Shown: in pieces, positions 32,681-42,842 of the stretch
Position numbering within the stretch: the first letter of the stretch is position 1
Layout of the letters: each line of letters opens with the position of its first letter
Source of the DNA: Litoditis marina
Taxonomy: Eukaryota > Nematoda > Chromadorea > Rhabditida > Rhabditidae
NCBI GenBank assembly: GCA_964036275.1
Contig: OZ038433.1
Location: forward strand, 248,001 to 312,000
Reading direction: 5' to 3'
DNA: 64,000 nt
Program-made: the position numbers and the translations under genes
The notes under the pieces: generated by a model
The model's database searches: none
Seen by the model: only the letters and a program-made list of their open reading frames with translations
Told to the model about the DNA's origin: nothing

Positions 32681-33034
32681 GGCCTAATTTTGAGTATTTG
32701 ATTGAAAATTCATTGTCTATTGAAAAGGGGCTCACGGCGTTCTCGCATACAGTAATTTTTGCGATTAAACTTGTATTGAGCTCCGTCCACAAAGTTTTCG
32801 TGGCGGGACACTGTATCCCACTGCAATTTGGAACGGTGCCAGCACTAATTCGCTGCGTATCGCGCTTATTTTCACGCGAATCATTTGCGGAGCGTCTCAA
32901 ATCGAGGACGCGAGTTCCTTATTTAATAAAGCTGTTCTTGAGAACGCCGTGGGCTATGTTCTGTAATTCGATAATTCAACAATCGTGTGTGATATTTACC
33001 CGCTACACGGTGTTTACGTAAGTGAAATTAGGCC
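32681..33034. repeat. Inverted-repeat element with nested palindromes (about 350 bp)
   Basis: Outer ends GGCCTAATTTTGAGTA and the inverse TAAGTGAAATTAGGCC. Inside, GGCTCACGGCGTTCTCGC near 32730 pairs with GAGAACGCCGTGGGC near 32940. It is unusually CpG-rich for this window and produces a 107-codon plus-strand frame that I treat as spurious. Confidence 0.65.
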
Positions 33035-33227
33035 CTGCCACGATGCGAGTAGGCCACGCCCATAATTTTAGTGTATTTCGCGAATCTGGGAATCTTGTGA
33101 TTCGATTGAATTTCGCAAATTTCCTTTTGAAATAAATAAAAAGAAGGGGGCTTGATTAATTGACAGTACGTATTATTCTAGCGTTCCTGTCGGGTTGACA
33201 TGGTTGCTCTTTAATCTGCTGTGAACA

Positions 33228-35526
33228 ATGCCACGCTTCTCGTACGTACACAAAGGTTGGTAGTTTTTTTATTAACATGTTCTCGTTCGCCGTTCATTGA
33301 TAGCGTATTGAATGAAGAATCCTATAAGATGAAAGGTAATGAAGTTCAAATAGATACACAACTCTGTACACTGTATATCTGTCAGTAAATCGGCTTCAAT
33401 AAAATTTTTCAAAATTCTCAATGTTCATTGACTTCTTAGTAGGATGTGTTACCTATTGGTTTCAGGTGGAACGAAAATCATCTCCTGTGGAAAGTGTAAT
33501 CTATACCTCACGAACAAGTCAGAGCTAATCTCCAACAAATTCCAAGGTAGGGTTTACGTAAGAATATCATAGTTGCCAAAATATTCAATTACACACAGTA
33601 AGCGCAGTTATATTACATCGCTGATGCCTGCGTACAATAAATCTTGCCTGCACCTACATCACTGATGTCTGCACTTATTTTTGGAGAAGAGAGTACTTTG
33701 TACGGGAAACTCTTATTCTCTGTCCAATATAAGGAAGTTTATAAGTATTCGATGGAAATGGCATTTTATCAATATTTTTCATACTCACCATTTGTCCCGT
33801 AATCGTGGTCAACTTCTCTCGGCTTTCAATCGATGTTTCCTCTTTGTTTAGTTTCCTATCACTTTAAGGTGCAACTGGACGAGCCTATCTCTACAATCGT
33901 GTTTGGAATGTTTGTTGTTCCGAAAAACAACACCGTGATATGATGACAGGAAAGCACATTGTACGGGATGTGATGTGTCTAAGATGCAACGTAAGTTATT
34001 CCTATTCAAAAACTCATGCTAGTGTGACATACACGTTTTGATTTGGCATTATGGATATAATTAATCTTAAGAGGAGTAGGCAATCATTTCCAATCATTTG
34101 TAGTTGTGTGTATTGTGTTTGGTGATTACGGTATTACGAGTATTCATAATAATAATTTTAGCTAATGCACTTTTCAGGAAAAATTGGGTTGGATGTACGA
34201 GTTTGCTATGGAAGAGCAACAGCGTTACAAGGAAATGAGGGTTAGTTATTGGTCGTCACATCTTCTATACTGGTGTTTTTTTCGGTCCGCCGCGCCATAA
34301 AGCACATTTTGCATACGCCGGTGAAATATTCGGAATTATGTCCAGCTCTAACTGTTATTCGAAATGAACAAAGAACCCCATTTTTCGGGTAAAAAATAGT
34401 CAACTTTCATACTTTTCCAAGTTAGACATAGCATAGCTTTTTTTTCTTATCTTTGGTCATCCAGCCAATTTTGATAAATGGTAAAATGTGAAAATCACCC
34501 CACACAAGTAAGGTGTGACTTTGTGACTGCTTTTTGAAAAGGGACCAATTTTTCGAAAGAGAAGAACTTTTATAGTTTTTTAGGCTTGTGTCAGAAAATA
34601 TTTTGTCTGCTGTGCTGTGATTTTTTTGGATATCTACGTGGAAAATTTGAAAAATCCTACTTCGTTTCCCGATATACTTCTTCATTAAAATGTTTCAGGT
34701 TATCCTAGAGAAAGCCCTTATTGACGAATCGGAGGGATTTCCTGATCCGGAGTTGGGCTACGCGGACACCTGTCTGCCGAGAAGTATTAATGACCCGCCA
34801 GATGCGCCACCAACGTGAGTTGTGAAATTATTTAAGAAGAACGATTATATGTGGTCCAATACCAACCCTTCAGTCCTTTAAATTGCAAGACATTTTTCGA
34901 ATGCAGTTTAAAAGACCGTTGACACGGGATCGGTTCACATAATCCTCCTGCTTTAACTACTTTAAATGTGATAAGGATGCAGGGATTATTTGCAATCAAT
35001 TCACTAAGCACTAACAAAATTTACTGGAAGTCTCGCTTTTGCCGCGGAAGGTCTTGATCATTCTTCGATAGCGCTACAACACGCAATCCCAGAGTAGCTC
35101 AACTCTTTGTTCAAACCGAACGACCAGGAAGCAGATTTTATCATATTTCGTATCGTTACCGAACCGAAGAATATTGGGGAATAGGGCTAATCTCTCTTTC
35201 TAGCTATGATATTTTCCACTCCGTTCTTACGAAATATTATCGGCGAATTTCATTTTCTCACAAAAAAAATATGAAGTAAAAATATTTTTAGAGCTGTTAA
35301 TTGTATAAACTTTAATGGCGAAACGAATTATGTTTCACTCTCCTTCGTCCCGCATCACTATTCTTACCAATTCTATCTCCCGAACGGGTTCACCACCTCC
35401 GTAAACATAGTTTTCGACACTTCTTCAATCAGCTACAAATTCACGATTTCCAGTCAGCGTGTCATGAAGGACCCTGTCGAAACATTGGCTCGTGTGGATC
35501 TAGGCAGAAAGAAACGAACCACATAG
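33228..35526 (+). CDS. YPEL5: Yippee-like protein, YPEL5 type (first copy)
   Basis: Exons 33228-33255, 33466-33546, 33869-33990, 34178-34240, 34699-34814 and 35454-35526 give 483 bases, 160 residues. The Yippee zinc fold is intact: C17-x2-C20 and C73-x2-C76 with exactly 52 residues between the pairs, the family spacing. Conserved blocks include [38 protein letters not shown] and RYKE. Vertebrate YPEL5 joins the CTLH (GID) ubiquitin ligase. Residues after about 110 form an extra acidic then basic tail (ends GRKKRTT) beyond the usual 121-residue length. It heads a run of five plus-strand genes. The start follows a 46-base leader after a TATTATTCTAG acceptor. Confidence 0.93.
34835..34949. repeat. 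Foldback element, family A
   Basis: AGAACGATTATATGTGGTCC ... GTTGACACGGGATCGGTTCACATAATCCTCC, the same arrangement as 5911-6023. It begins 20 bases after the donor of YPEL5 exon 34699-34814. Confidence 0.75.
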
Positions 35527-35997
35527 CCCAGAGCCCACTTCGATAGTCACTGCTTGAATACATTTTCGACTACTAGCATTTTGGGGAATAGTCTTCCATT
35601 TCAAAAATTTATTTTGTTTTTAGTTGTTTCGTTGTATTTAAAAGTCGTCAAGCACATTTTGCGTACACCCCACCCCCGTGAAAGATTTAGCCCCTCTGCG
35701 TGATACAAATTATCGGTTATTATAGATAATATATGCATAGTTATTTCAAGAGTCTTTTATCACACATAACAGTAAAACCGTCCTAATCTTTTCAATGACT
35801 TCTTTTCTAATGTGTGCAGTGTATTTCCCATTTCTCTGTTCCCTGTACATATTATTTCTTGCTTAGAGCAAATAATTTTTGTTTGGTGTCAACTCAGGAA
35901 TGTTTTTTCATGCATAGCACATACTTGTATAGTTGTAAAAATATCTTTTCTTATTTTTCTATTTTGGTTAAGAACCGATTTGTATATTATTTCACCA

Positions 35998-36003
35998 AAT
36001 AAA
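35998..36003 (+). terminator. Poly(A) signal of the first Yippee gene
   Basis: AATAAA about 470 bases after the stop and about 145 bases before the trans-splice acceptor of the next gene, the spacing seen between operon genes in nematodes. A T-rich tract follows. Confidence 0.6.
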
Positions 36004-36137
36004 CTTTTTTATTAAGAAATTCTCTTTTCAAAGGCAAATGATTATGATTTCATTCGAATATTTTGGAAATACCATTGTGTAATGGTTTTCTGTTTAAAAT
36101 TGCATTGTTAATTATTTGTGATGGTTTTTTTAATATC

Positions 36138-36149
36138 TTTACTTCTCAG
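36138..36149 (+). promoter_or_regulatory. Probable trans-splice acceptor of the second Yippee gene
   Basis: Pyrimidine-rich TTTACTTCTCAG followed by one base and the ATG at 36151. A one-base leader without a spliced leader would be unlikely. Confidence 0.65.
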
Positions 36150-36150
36150 A

Positions 36151-36874
36151 ATGCCTCGGATTTTTACTCAGCACTGGGGAGGGCGGAGACCATTTTCCTG
36201 TGAGAAGTGTGGCACCTTCATTACAAACAGGGATGAAGTGGTGTCTTCCAATTTTAGAGGTGTGTTACCAGTTTTCAATAGTTATTAGTACCGGTAGAAA
36301 ACAGTATTCGGTATCGATTTGACACTTACCTTCTCACATTTTTAGTAGTGGCAAATCGAATTTCCTAGGAGTGTTTATGCCCGGGATGTATCGCAAGCAG
36401 TATTTCGGTCTGAAAGATGTATGAAACTCACAAAATAAACTCGTTGTGTATTTGTTTTAGATACGTTGCTTACGTGAAACGTGATGAATTATTGTTTATC
36501 AACTGATTTTAGCGCCGATATTGATAAAAACCTATTCAAAGTTTCGATTAGGCTAAGTGGGGTTTTGTACTAATACCAGTAGAAAGTAGATACAAGCATA
36601 TGAACGGACAAGAAAGTACTAACGCTGTTCAATATTTGATTAGTAGGTTTGTTTTTTTAAAAGGAACCCATCTAATTTTATTTTTGTTGAGGTTTTCGTG
36701 GAGCTGCTCTGTTAGTCTATCGCGCTGCCAATATAAAAAAGGGAGAGCGAACGAAACGAATAATGAAGAGTGGCAAATATATTGTGAGTTTATGAATACT
36801 TCAAATGAATTGTTGGCCTGATTATTTGCAATTCGCTCATGAGACAGCGCCGCATCGCGTACATTTTTGACGTT

Positions 36875-36939
<65 letters not shown>

Positions 36940-37502
36940 CTTACTGCCCATTCTGTAATACATTGAAAACGACTATTATAATTCTATCAACAGCCCTTAT
37001 TTATCCAGAAGTTCTAATTCTAAGTAACGGTGGATTCCCTTTGCCTTTCCATCTAACTAGTTGAATCACAGGTTCGGGATGTGCAGTGTATCATTTGTGA
37101 AACAGCACTTGGATGGTTCTACGAGTTTTCCAGTAATGAAGCACAAAGGTATAAAGAAGGTGAGTTCTTTTTATGATGCTTCTCTTAAGTCTACTTTGTG
37201 ATCAGCTTTTAAATTTTTTGAGATGGTTCATGTTTCAATGACTTTGTATTACATATCCAGCAATTGCGAGTTGTATTTCAAGAATTTTTTTGAGCAAATG
37301 ACTACATTGGGAATGCGCACAGCTCACGTTATCATTCATACATCTTTATTTTTTGTTAATGTGTTTAGGAAAGCTGGTTCTTGAGCGAACGTTGTTACGA
37401 GAGAGTGAAGTAACTTGTCCGAAGCTTGCTGAGCGCAAGGCCACGCCCACATCTTTTCAAGGGGAGTCGAATGATTCAGAAGTTCCCGCTAAGTCTGTTT
37501 AA
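36151..37502 (+). CDS. Divergent Yippee-like paralogue (second copy)
   Basis: Exons 36151-36259, 36692-36783, 37072-37159 and 37369-37502 give 423 bases, 140 residues. It keeps the Yippee zinc ligands at the same places as its neighbour (C17-x2-C20, C73-x2-C76, 52 apart) plus FITNRDEV, YIVRDVQC, ALGWFYEF and RYKEGKLVLER. The middle is very different: [12 protein letters not shown] is replaced by a basic segment with FRGFRGAALLVYRAANIKKG. Intron positions match the first copy at VRDV and after RYKE, so a local duplication followed by rapid divergence is likely. The Ser/Glu-rich tail is unique. Zinc binding is expected. Whether it still enters the CTLH complex is unknown. Confidence 0.85.
36877..36937. 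repeat. (TC)n microsatellite
   Basis: About 60 bases of pure TC dinucleotides in the second intron of the second Yippee gene. Confidence 0.95.
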
Positions 37503-37903
37503 TGCATGTTAATTTATTAGATTCACTATTTTGCATGAATACACATGGTTCAATTAGACGGTTGCTCTAAACTATGAGTTTTACTTCATTTGATAATATC
37601 TCAGATGTTTGACATTTATGAATGTTTAAAGTGCCTGTGGAACAGTTTCATTTCGTACAATCTCATTGTGTTTCTGTTTTCTTGTTATATTTATTACCTG
37701 ATTACCTCACTGATGTGATCTCCTCTTGATTGTACATAAGTCTGTGAATAATAATATTTCTCCCCTTTGTTGCAATTGACGCGTTCAGAATTGTTCTCAG
37801 ACATGTTCCTATACCTATGGCTCATTTTTATTGTGTTGACTCTGAAATGACGTGTTAATTATGTATCCAGGTTGAAAGTACTTTTTTTTTGAATTATAGT
37901 AAT
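37503..37903. other. Short spacer between second Yippee gene and OTUD5
   Basis: About 400 bases, T-rich, with AATAAT-like possible poly(A) signals near 37747 and CTTTTTTTTTGAATTATAG ending at 37899, four bases before the OTUD5 ATG. No promoter-like feature is seen. Confidence 0.55.
37880..37899 (+). promoter_or_regulatory. Probable trans-splice acceptor of OTUD5
   Basis: A nine-T tract then GAATTATAG, four bases before the ATG at 37904. Confidence 0.6.
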
Positions 37904-40900
37904 ATGACGATTCTACCAAAATCGAAGAAGTTTGTATCGAAGGATCGCGATCGTGGATCCGCAAACTCTTCCGGCCCGACGGCTAGGTAGGTTTCATATA
38001 TAATACACCACCAGGGGTCTCATGTTGGTCTTGAATTTCGCGAACCATCGATCTTTTTTGAAGGGCGACCCCTCCAAAACTGCGATGTTGTCTGTATTTT
38101 GCTTATTCACTGCCAAATTATGTATTAAATTCATTAGTTTCAACACTAGCAACCCTTATTTTCACATGAATTTTTTTCGTGACGCTCCATCCCATAAAGA
38201 AGCCTTGGCGGTGTATGGTTTCATATATGGGATGAGTATTGTAGTTCGTATGTGAAGCTGTGTGTTCATTTCTATCTTGTTTTATTGTTTACAATTGGAG
38301 AGCAGTTTTCGAAAAGGAAACTAAAAGCACATATTTGTGGATGTTTATTTCTTGATTTCTCGTATTTGTATCATTGTATCTGCCTTCCAGTTGTATCAAT
38401 GATCGCCAGCGAGCTATGGGTCGAAAACTACGAAAACCACATTCAGAGGCCCAGTCAAGCCAACTAGGAATGCCACCGCATAAAAAGAGTAAGTCTTCAT
38501 CTTGTTAGAGCAACAAAAAAGTTAATCAGCAAAAAGTGATCAAGAGTGAGTTTGCTGCAACATTCGGTACTAAAATATAACATATTTTCACGTATGAAGA
38601 TTCAGGCGCCCTCCGATCACGTTCTCAGTCTCCTGGAGTCAACTCAGATGACGAACGAAGAAGTACAAGCTCTAGGAATGATCAGGTATTTCTTCATTAT
38701 CCACACTATAAATACATACAATGTTACACTGGACATACTATAAATACCGAACCATTCGTATGTGCTGATACTTGATGACGTTAATACGGTTTTGCAACGG
38801 TTACTGGATCGTTTAGCTTCATCGATCGAAGCCTACTTACTTGAAATATTCACTGTTGAAGCTAACGTACATGTTGACATTCACCCTTCCCCTCTTCATT
38901 TTTCAAAAGACGCAAGCTCTAAATTTGTGCGTCTTTGTCACGTTATAGATTGTCTATCTCAACTGAAATCGTGGTGGTGGTCTACCATTTAATTATTGGC
39001 TCTGTTACAGCTCGAGGCGGAGTTTTCTGAGCAGTTGCGTACTTCTCGAGGATTCCAAGTGAAGGAAATGGGTGAAGATGGAGCCTGTTTATTCAGAGCA
39101 GTCGGTTGGTTGTACTTTCATCTGAGAACATTTCCCATTATCTTCACTACGAATCATTATCAGTTCCAAAGTATTGTTATGTTAGTTGGTATGGACACTC
39201 TTCTTTTCAGCGGATCAGGTTTATGGTGATCAAGAGATGCATGGCGAAGTGCGACGTCTTTGCATGGACTACATGGTATGTTGTACTTTTGTTGGACTGT
39301 ATGGCAGGTCTGCTTGATTGTGGAAATTTCTCATCTTTGTGACAATTTTATAAATGCGACTAGTCAATTATTGTAGTTTGTTGTGAACGTGTCTGTCAGG
39401 TATCATCTTCCTTTTTTAGGAACGCAATCAGGATCATTTCGCTCCATTTATCACGGAAGACTTCAAGGAGTACATTGCTCGAAAACGACTGTCAACTACT
39501 CATGGAAATCACGCTGAGATTCAGTCAATTTCAGAGATGTAGGTTATTTCGTTCGAGTACTTTTTACTGTGAAATTATGTTCAGCGTGATCAGTCGTAGA
39601 ATTCACGTTGTAGTTTGCAGATGTTCTGCATTTTCAGGGAGCATAATCAGTCTTGAAATTTGAGTTGAGAATGAATTGTACAATTGTACTTAGTGGATAA
39701 ATCGATGAATCATCTATTGGCAGGTATGCCCGCCCCGTAGAGGTGTACGAATACAGCCAGGAGCCGATCAATACATTTCATCCCTCTGACTCGGCGGGTG
39801 TCAACGCACCATTGCGCCTCAGCTATCATAGATCGGTTAGTTGATGGCCTGTGGGCCAATTCTATATGTAACTGGGTTTTTTGGTAACCTAACCGGATTT
39901 CGGTTACCCGTTTTTCAAGTCACCTCGCCAATAACCGGTATGTAACAATGTAACCTTAAACTAAGTTTCGGTCACCGTACAACTAACGGTAAAAACTACA
40001 ATTTATGTTTGGAAAACAGTTAACCGGTTTTTCACTTTAGGTTACCAACCGGTCACCTACTGAATTAACACGAAAAGGGGTTACCAGAAACCCCGGTTAA
40101 CAATCAGATTCTTTCAGTCATACACCAGTAAACTTGTGCGAATAGCTATGAAAAACCGAGAAACCGGCTACTTTTCTGCCGAAAACGAGATAAATTGTCA
40201 GTTTTGATGCAAAATCATTAATTTCCACCTGTTTAAATCAGAAAAATTAACTTCTTTTGTCGAATGAATAGTCGGAGCTTATTGGTGTTGTTTGTTCCAG
40301 TCTCACTATAACTCTGTGGTGGACCCGTTGTCGGCTACCATCGGAGTTGGTCTCGGTCTGCCGGGTCTGGTCCCGGGTGCGGCCGACGCTCAGCTGATCG
40401 CCGACGCCGTGCGACAGAGCGAAACGATGCATTTGGAGGAGACAATGCTCAACGACAAGATGCACATGAGCGACTGGCAACGAACGGAGCTCGAGCTTAA
40501 GGAACAGGTACCGGCAGACGTTTACAATTGTTGAACGACTCCTTACATTCGGGGTGACAGAACGAAAAATGGTGTAACTATATATTTTTGGGTCATCAAA
40601 ATGATACTTTTTGTTCAAAATCCAGATAATCACCCAATTTCTGCCAATTTTCGGGTCATTACCAGAGTTTTTGGAGTTTTTCATGAATTTTGGGTGACCG
40701 ACCAAAATTCAGACGTTGTCTAGGGTTGTCGACACGTAGTAGTCCGTTCTTTTTATATTCAAACACGTGAAAGTTGGTGATTTCGCATCAAGAATAGGCT
40801 ATTTTCCACAGTTTAAGCTCAGACAACGGGCACCTACGTGATATAGGTTCACATTGGCGAAATGAGTGTGTATGAGCACTGAGCACTCCGAAAAGTGAAC

Positions 40901-42054
40901 ATGTGGAATTCAAAAACTTGTAATTTTGCCGAGAATCTTCAACGTTGTTGATCAAAAAGTAAACTTACCGGATTGACAGGTGGCGCGTGAGTCGTACATG
41001 GACTATGTTCGATCTATCGAGAAAGGGAACGATCGTCGTGGTACCAATCAAAGAGATAAGCAAAGTCCAACAAGAGGTTAGTACGTTTTCTTCCTGCTTT
41101 CTGTCTATATGATTTGTTCACATATCACATCTGTTATGAGTCTTTATGGTCAGATTCTACTCAAGGTCACATTCCACCTAGGTCTCTACATACGTTCTCT
41201 CAGTAGTAGAAAAAGGTAGACTCAACTCCACACTCGACCTCCCCTTTTTCGGTCTGGAAAGATGAAAATTTGGACGAGAGAAAAAAATATAATTATTTTC
41301 TCCAGGTGCTTCACAGATTGTAATTGTATTGTATTCAAGCATATTTCTTGGTTTTGTTTTCACTATATGCTTATAAAGACTCAAAAATATATGTGTGTGT
41401 GTGTATTGATTTAAGCTGTTCAAGTTGAATTCCCCTTTTCAGTTGCCTTGGACAAGCCCTGTGGTTCTCGTTCAATGTTCGCTTCTGATACCGGTCCAAG
41501 AGATGTCGATCAGCCCTGTAGCAGCAAACAGTCAGGACTCTATGAGGAACTTCTCGCTATTGGAGGTTCGTTCTGGGGTTGATACAAAATGTCCATCATG
41601 ATTAACCTCCCATCAGTGTTGCGGTTTCTTTTATATTTATTAACTGTGTATAGTTCGCATCTGTCCTACTGAGACTCCTACAGTATGCATTCCAACTTTC
41701 CAATACATGCTTGTAACGCGATTATTGAGATTGTTAAAACTGTTTTTGAGCATCATTTGTAATAGGATGCGGGATCGACTGCGATAATTGTTAACTTGTC
41801 GGATGAAACGTACATGATAAAACTAACTGTAAGTTTTGTATTCCTACTGTAGGAATCTAAGTAGAAATGCAAAGACCTGTTTAGTAGAATTTGATAATAA
41901 TACGGTGGTTTTTGCAGCAACAGACTGGTCTGGTAGCAGTAGTGCGGGCCAAGAAGAAGATTCTTTGATTGCGCAGGCCATGCTACTCAGTCAGCAGCAG
42001 TTCATGGAGGATCTCCAGAAAAAATCGGATTGTCCAGGCTCTAGTCATCAATAG
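37904..42054 (+). CDS. OTUD5: OTUD5 (DUBA) deubiquitinase
   Basis: Eleven exons (37904-37986, 38391-38488, 38606-38685, 39011-39104, 39211-39275, 39420-39538, 39724-39835, 40301-40507, 40980-41076, 41443-41565, 41918-42054) sum to 1215 bases, 404 residues. The start MTILPK is identical to vertebrate OTUD5. OTU domain: EDGACLFRAV with Asp110 and catalytic Cys113, then VYGDQEMHGEVRRLCMDYM, NTFH, and SHYNSVVD with catalytic His219, then a conserved IGVGLGLPG segment. A ubiquitin-interacting-motif-like helix is at 372-388 (EEDSLIAQAMLLSQQQF). The glycine/alanine-rich N-terminal expansion of mammals is missing, leaving a short Arg/Ser-rich segment with NSDDERR where mammals carry the activating CK2 phosphosite. 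It cleaves ubiquitin chains. Third gene of the cluster. Confidence 0.95.
39848..40112. repeat. Foldback element, family D (GGTAACC-rich)
   Basis: Starts GGGCCAATTCTATATGTAAC with GGTAACCTAACCGG, internal runs of CCGGTTACC/GGTTACC palindromes, ends with CCCCGGTTAACAATC. It occupies the OTUD5 intron after exon 39724-39835, starting about 12 bases from the donor. The related copy is at 54686-55195. Confidence 0.75.
40124..40294. repeat. Foldback element, family C
   Basis: ACACCAGTAAACTTGTGCGA at the left and GACTATTC-containing inverse ending CTTATTGGTGT at the right. It fills the rest of the same OTUD5 intron up to about 10 bases from the acceptor of exon 40301-40507. Similar copies are at 48649 and 49378. 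Confidence 0.65.
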
Positions 42055-42704
42055 ATCTCAAGATTTGTATATTGTAAGCAAAACAGCCAATTCTTTTCGT
42101 TGTTTGAAATGTTCACCGTCTAATCTCCTCGTCCATTGACATATTTTTATTGCTAAAGTAGGCCATATTTAGAATATTTTGCAAGTCATCTAAATAATGT
42201 ACGAACGGTTAGACAACTTTCGTCGATAGTGATGGTTTTCGGATCCACATTTTTTTCTCATTTTATAAAGGATTGGTTGTGTCGCTTTGGTGTTCAGTGT
42301 AAATATTCAGTGATGAAGTGTCATTCTAGATTGTAGTATATAGTCTTTTCCACTCGTCTATGTATAGTTCAATTTCGCTTAGTCACTCGATTCCCAACCG
42401 TTTACTCGTATGTTTCAGCGCAGCGACTTTCTCTTTTGTATGCTAGTCATCATTTATTTGATGTTCTTTCATGTCGCTACTGGTCTGCTATTGTGCTTGT
42501 ATTCTCGGCTCAGTTTTCCCTCGGTTAGCATTGCCTTGTGCTAATATGTCGGCGTCACATTTCTAGTAATATTACAATATCATCATAATATAGGATTTTT
42601 CTATCAGTTACTCAGGAGGTTGTATAGTTGGGAGAGTTTTACAGTATCCATTATCTGTGTTGGAATGTTCGAGTTCGAGCAGTACTGGTCTGTAACCTTT
42701 TTAT

Positions 42705-42710
42705 AATAAA
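42705..42710 (+). terminator. Poly(A) signal of OTUD5
   Basis: AATAAA, about 650 bases after the stop and 130 bases before the acceptor of PUS7. Confidence 0.6.
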
Positions 42711-42828
42711 ACTTTTTGTGAATTCATTCATGTGATATTCTATATTATTTGGTATATTCTACTTACTATCTGAGTGTTCAATGTTTGGAGAGATTCTGAA
42801 ATTGCCAGTGTAAATCAGCAGTATGGCC

Positions 42829-42840
42829 GTTCGCTTTCAG
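42829..42840 (+). promoter_or_regulatory. Probable trans-splice acceptor of PUS7
   Basis: CGTTCGCTTTCAG, two bases before the ATG at 42843. Confidence 0.6.
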
Positions 42841-42842
42841 AT

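Larger units (their letters stand above)
31977..33227. other. Head-to-head promoter region, CNG and first Yippee gene
   Basis: About 1.25 kb between the minus-strand CNG start and the plus-strand YPEL5-like start at 33228. It holds the possible CNG exon 32332-32408 and the inverted-repeat element at 32681-33034. The candidate promoter for the downstream gene cluster should lie here. Confidence 0.5.

Noticed and set aside
32698..33021. 107-codon plus-strand frame
   Set aside because: Lies wholly within a palindromic element and has no homology.
36374..36420. Alternative exon of the second Yippee gene reading GVFMPGMYRKQ
   Set aside because: Phase would fit, but it would shorten the Yippee core from 52 to about 35 residues between zinc pairs. 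Exon 36692-36783 restores exactly 52 and family-like residues.
40247..40705. 152-codon minus-strand frame
   Set aside because: Antisense shadow of OTUD5 exon 40301-40507.
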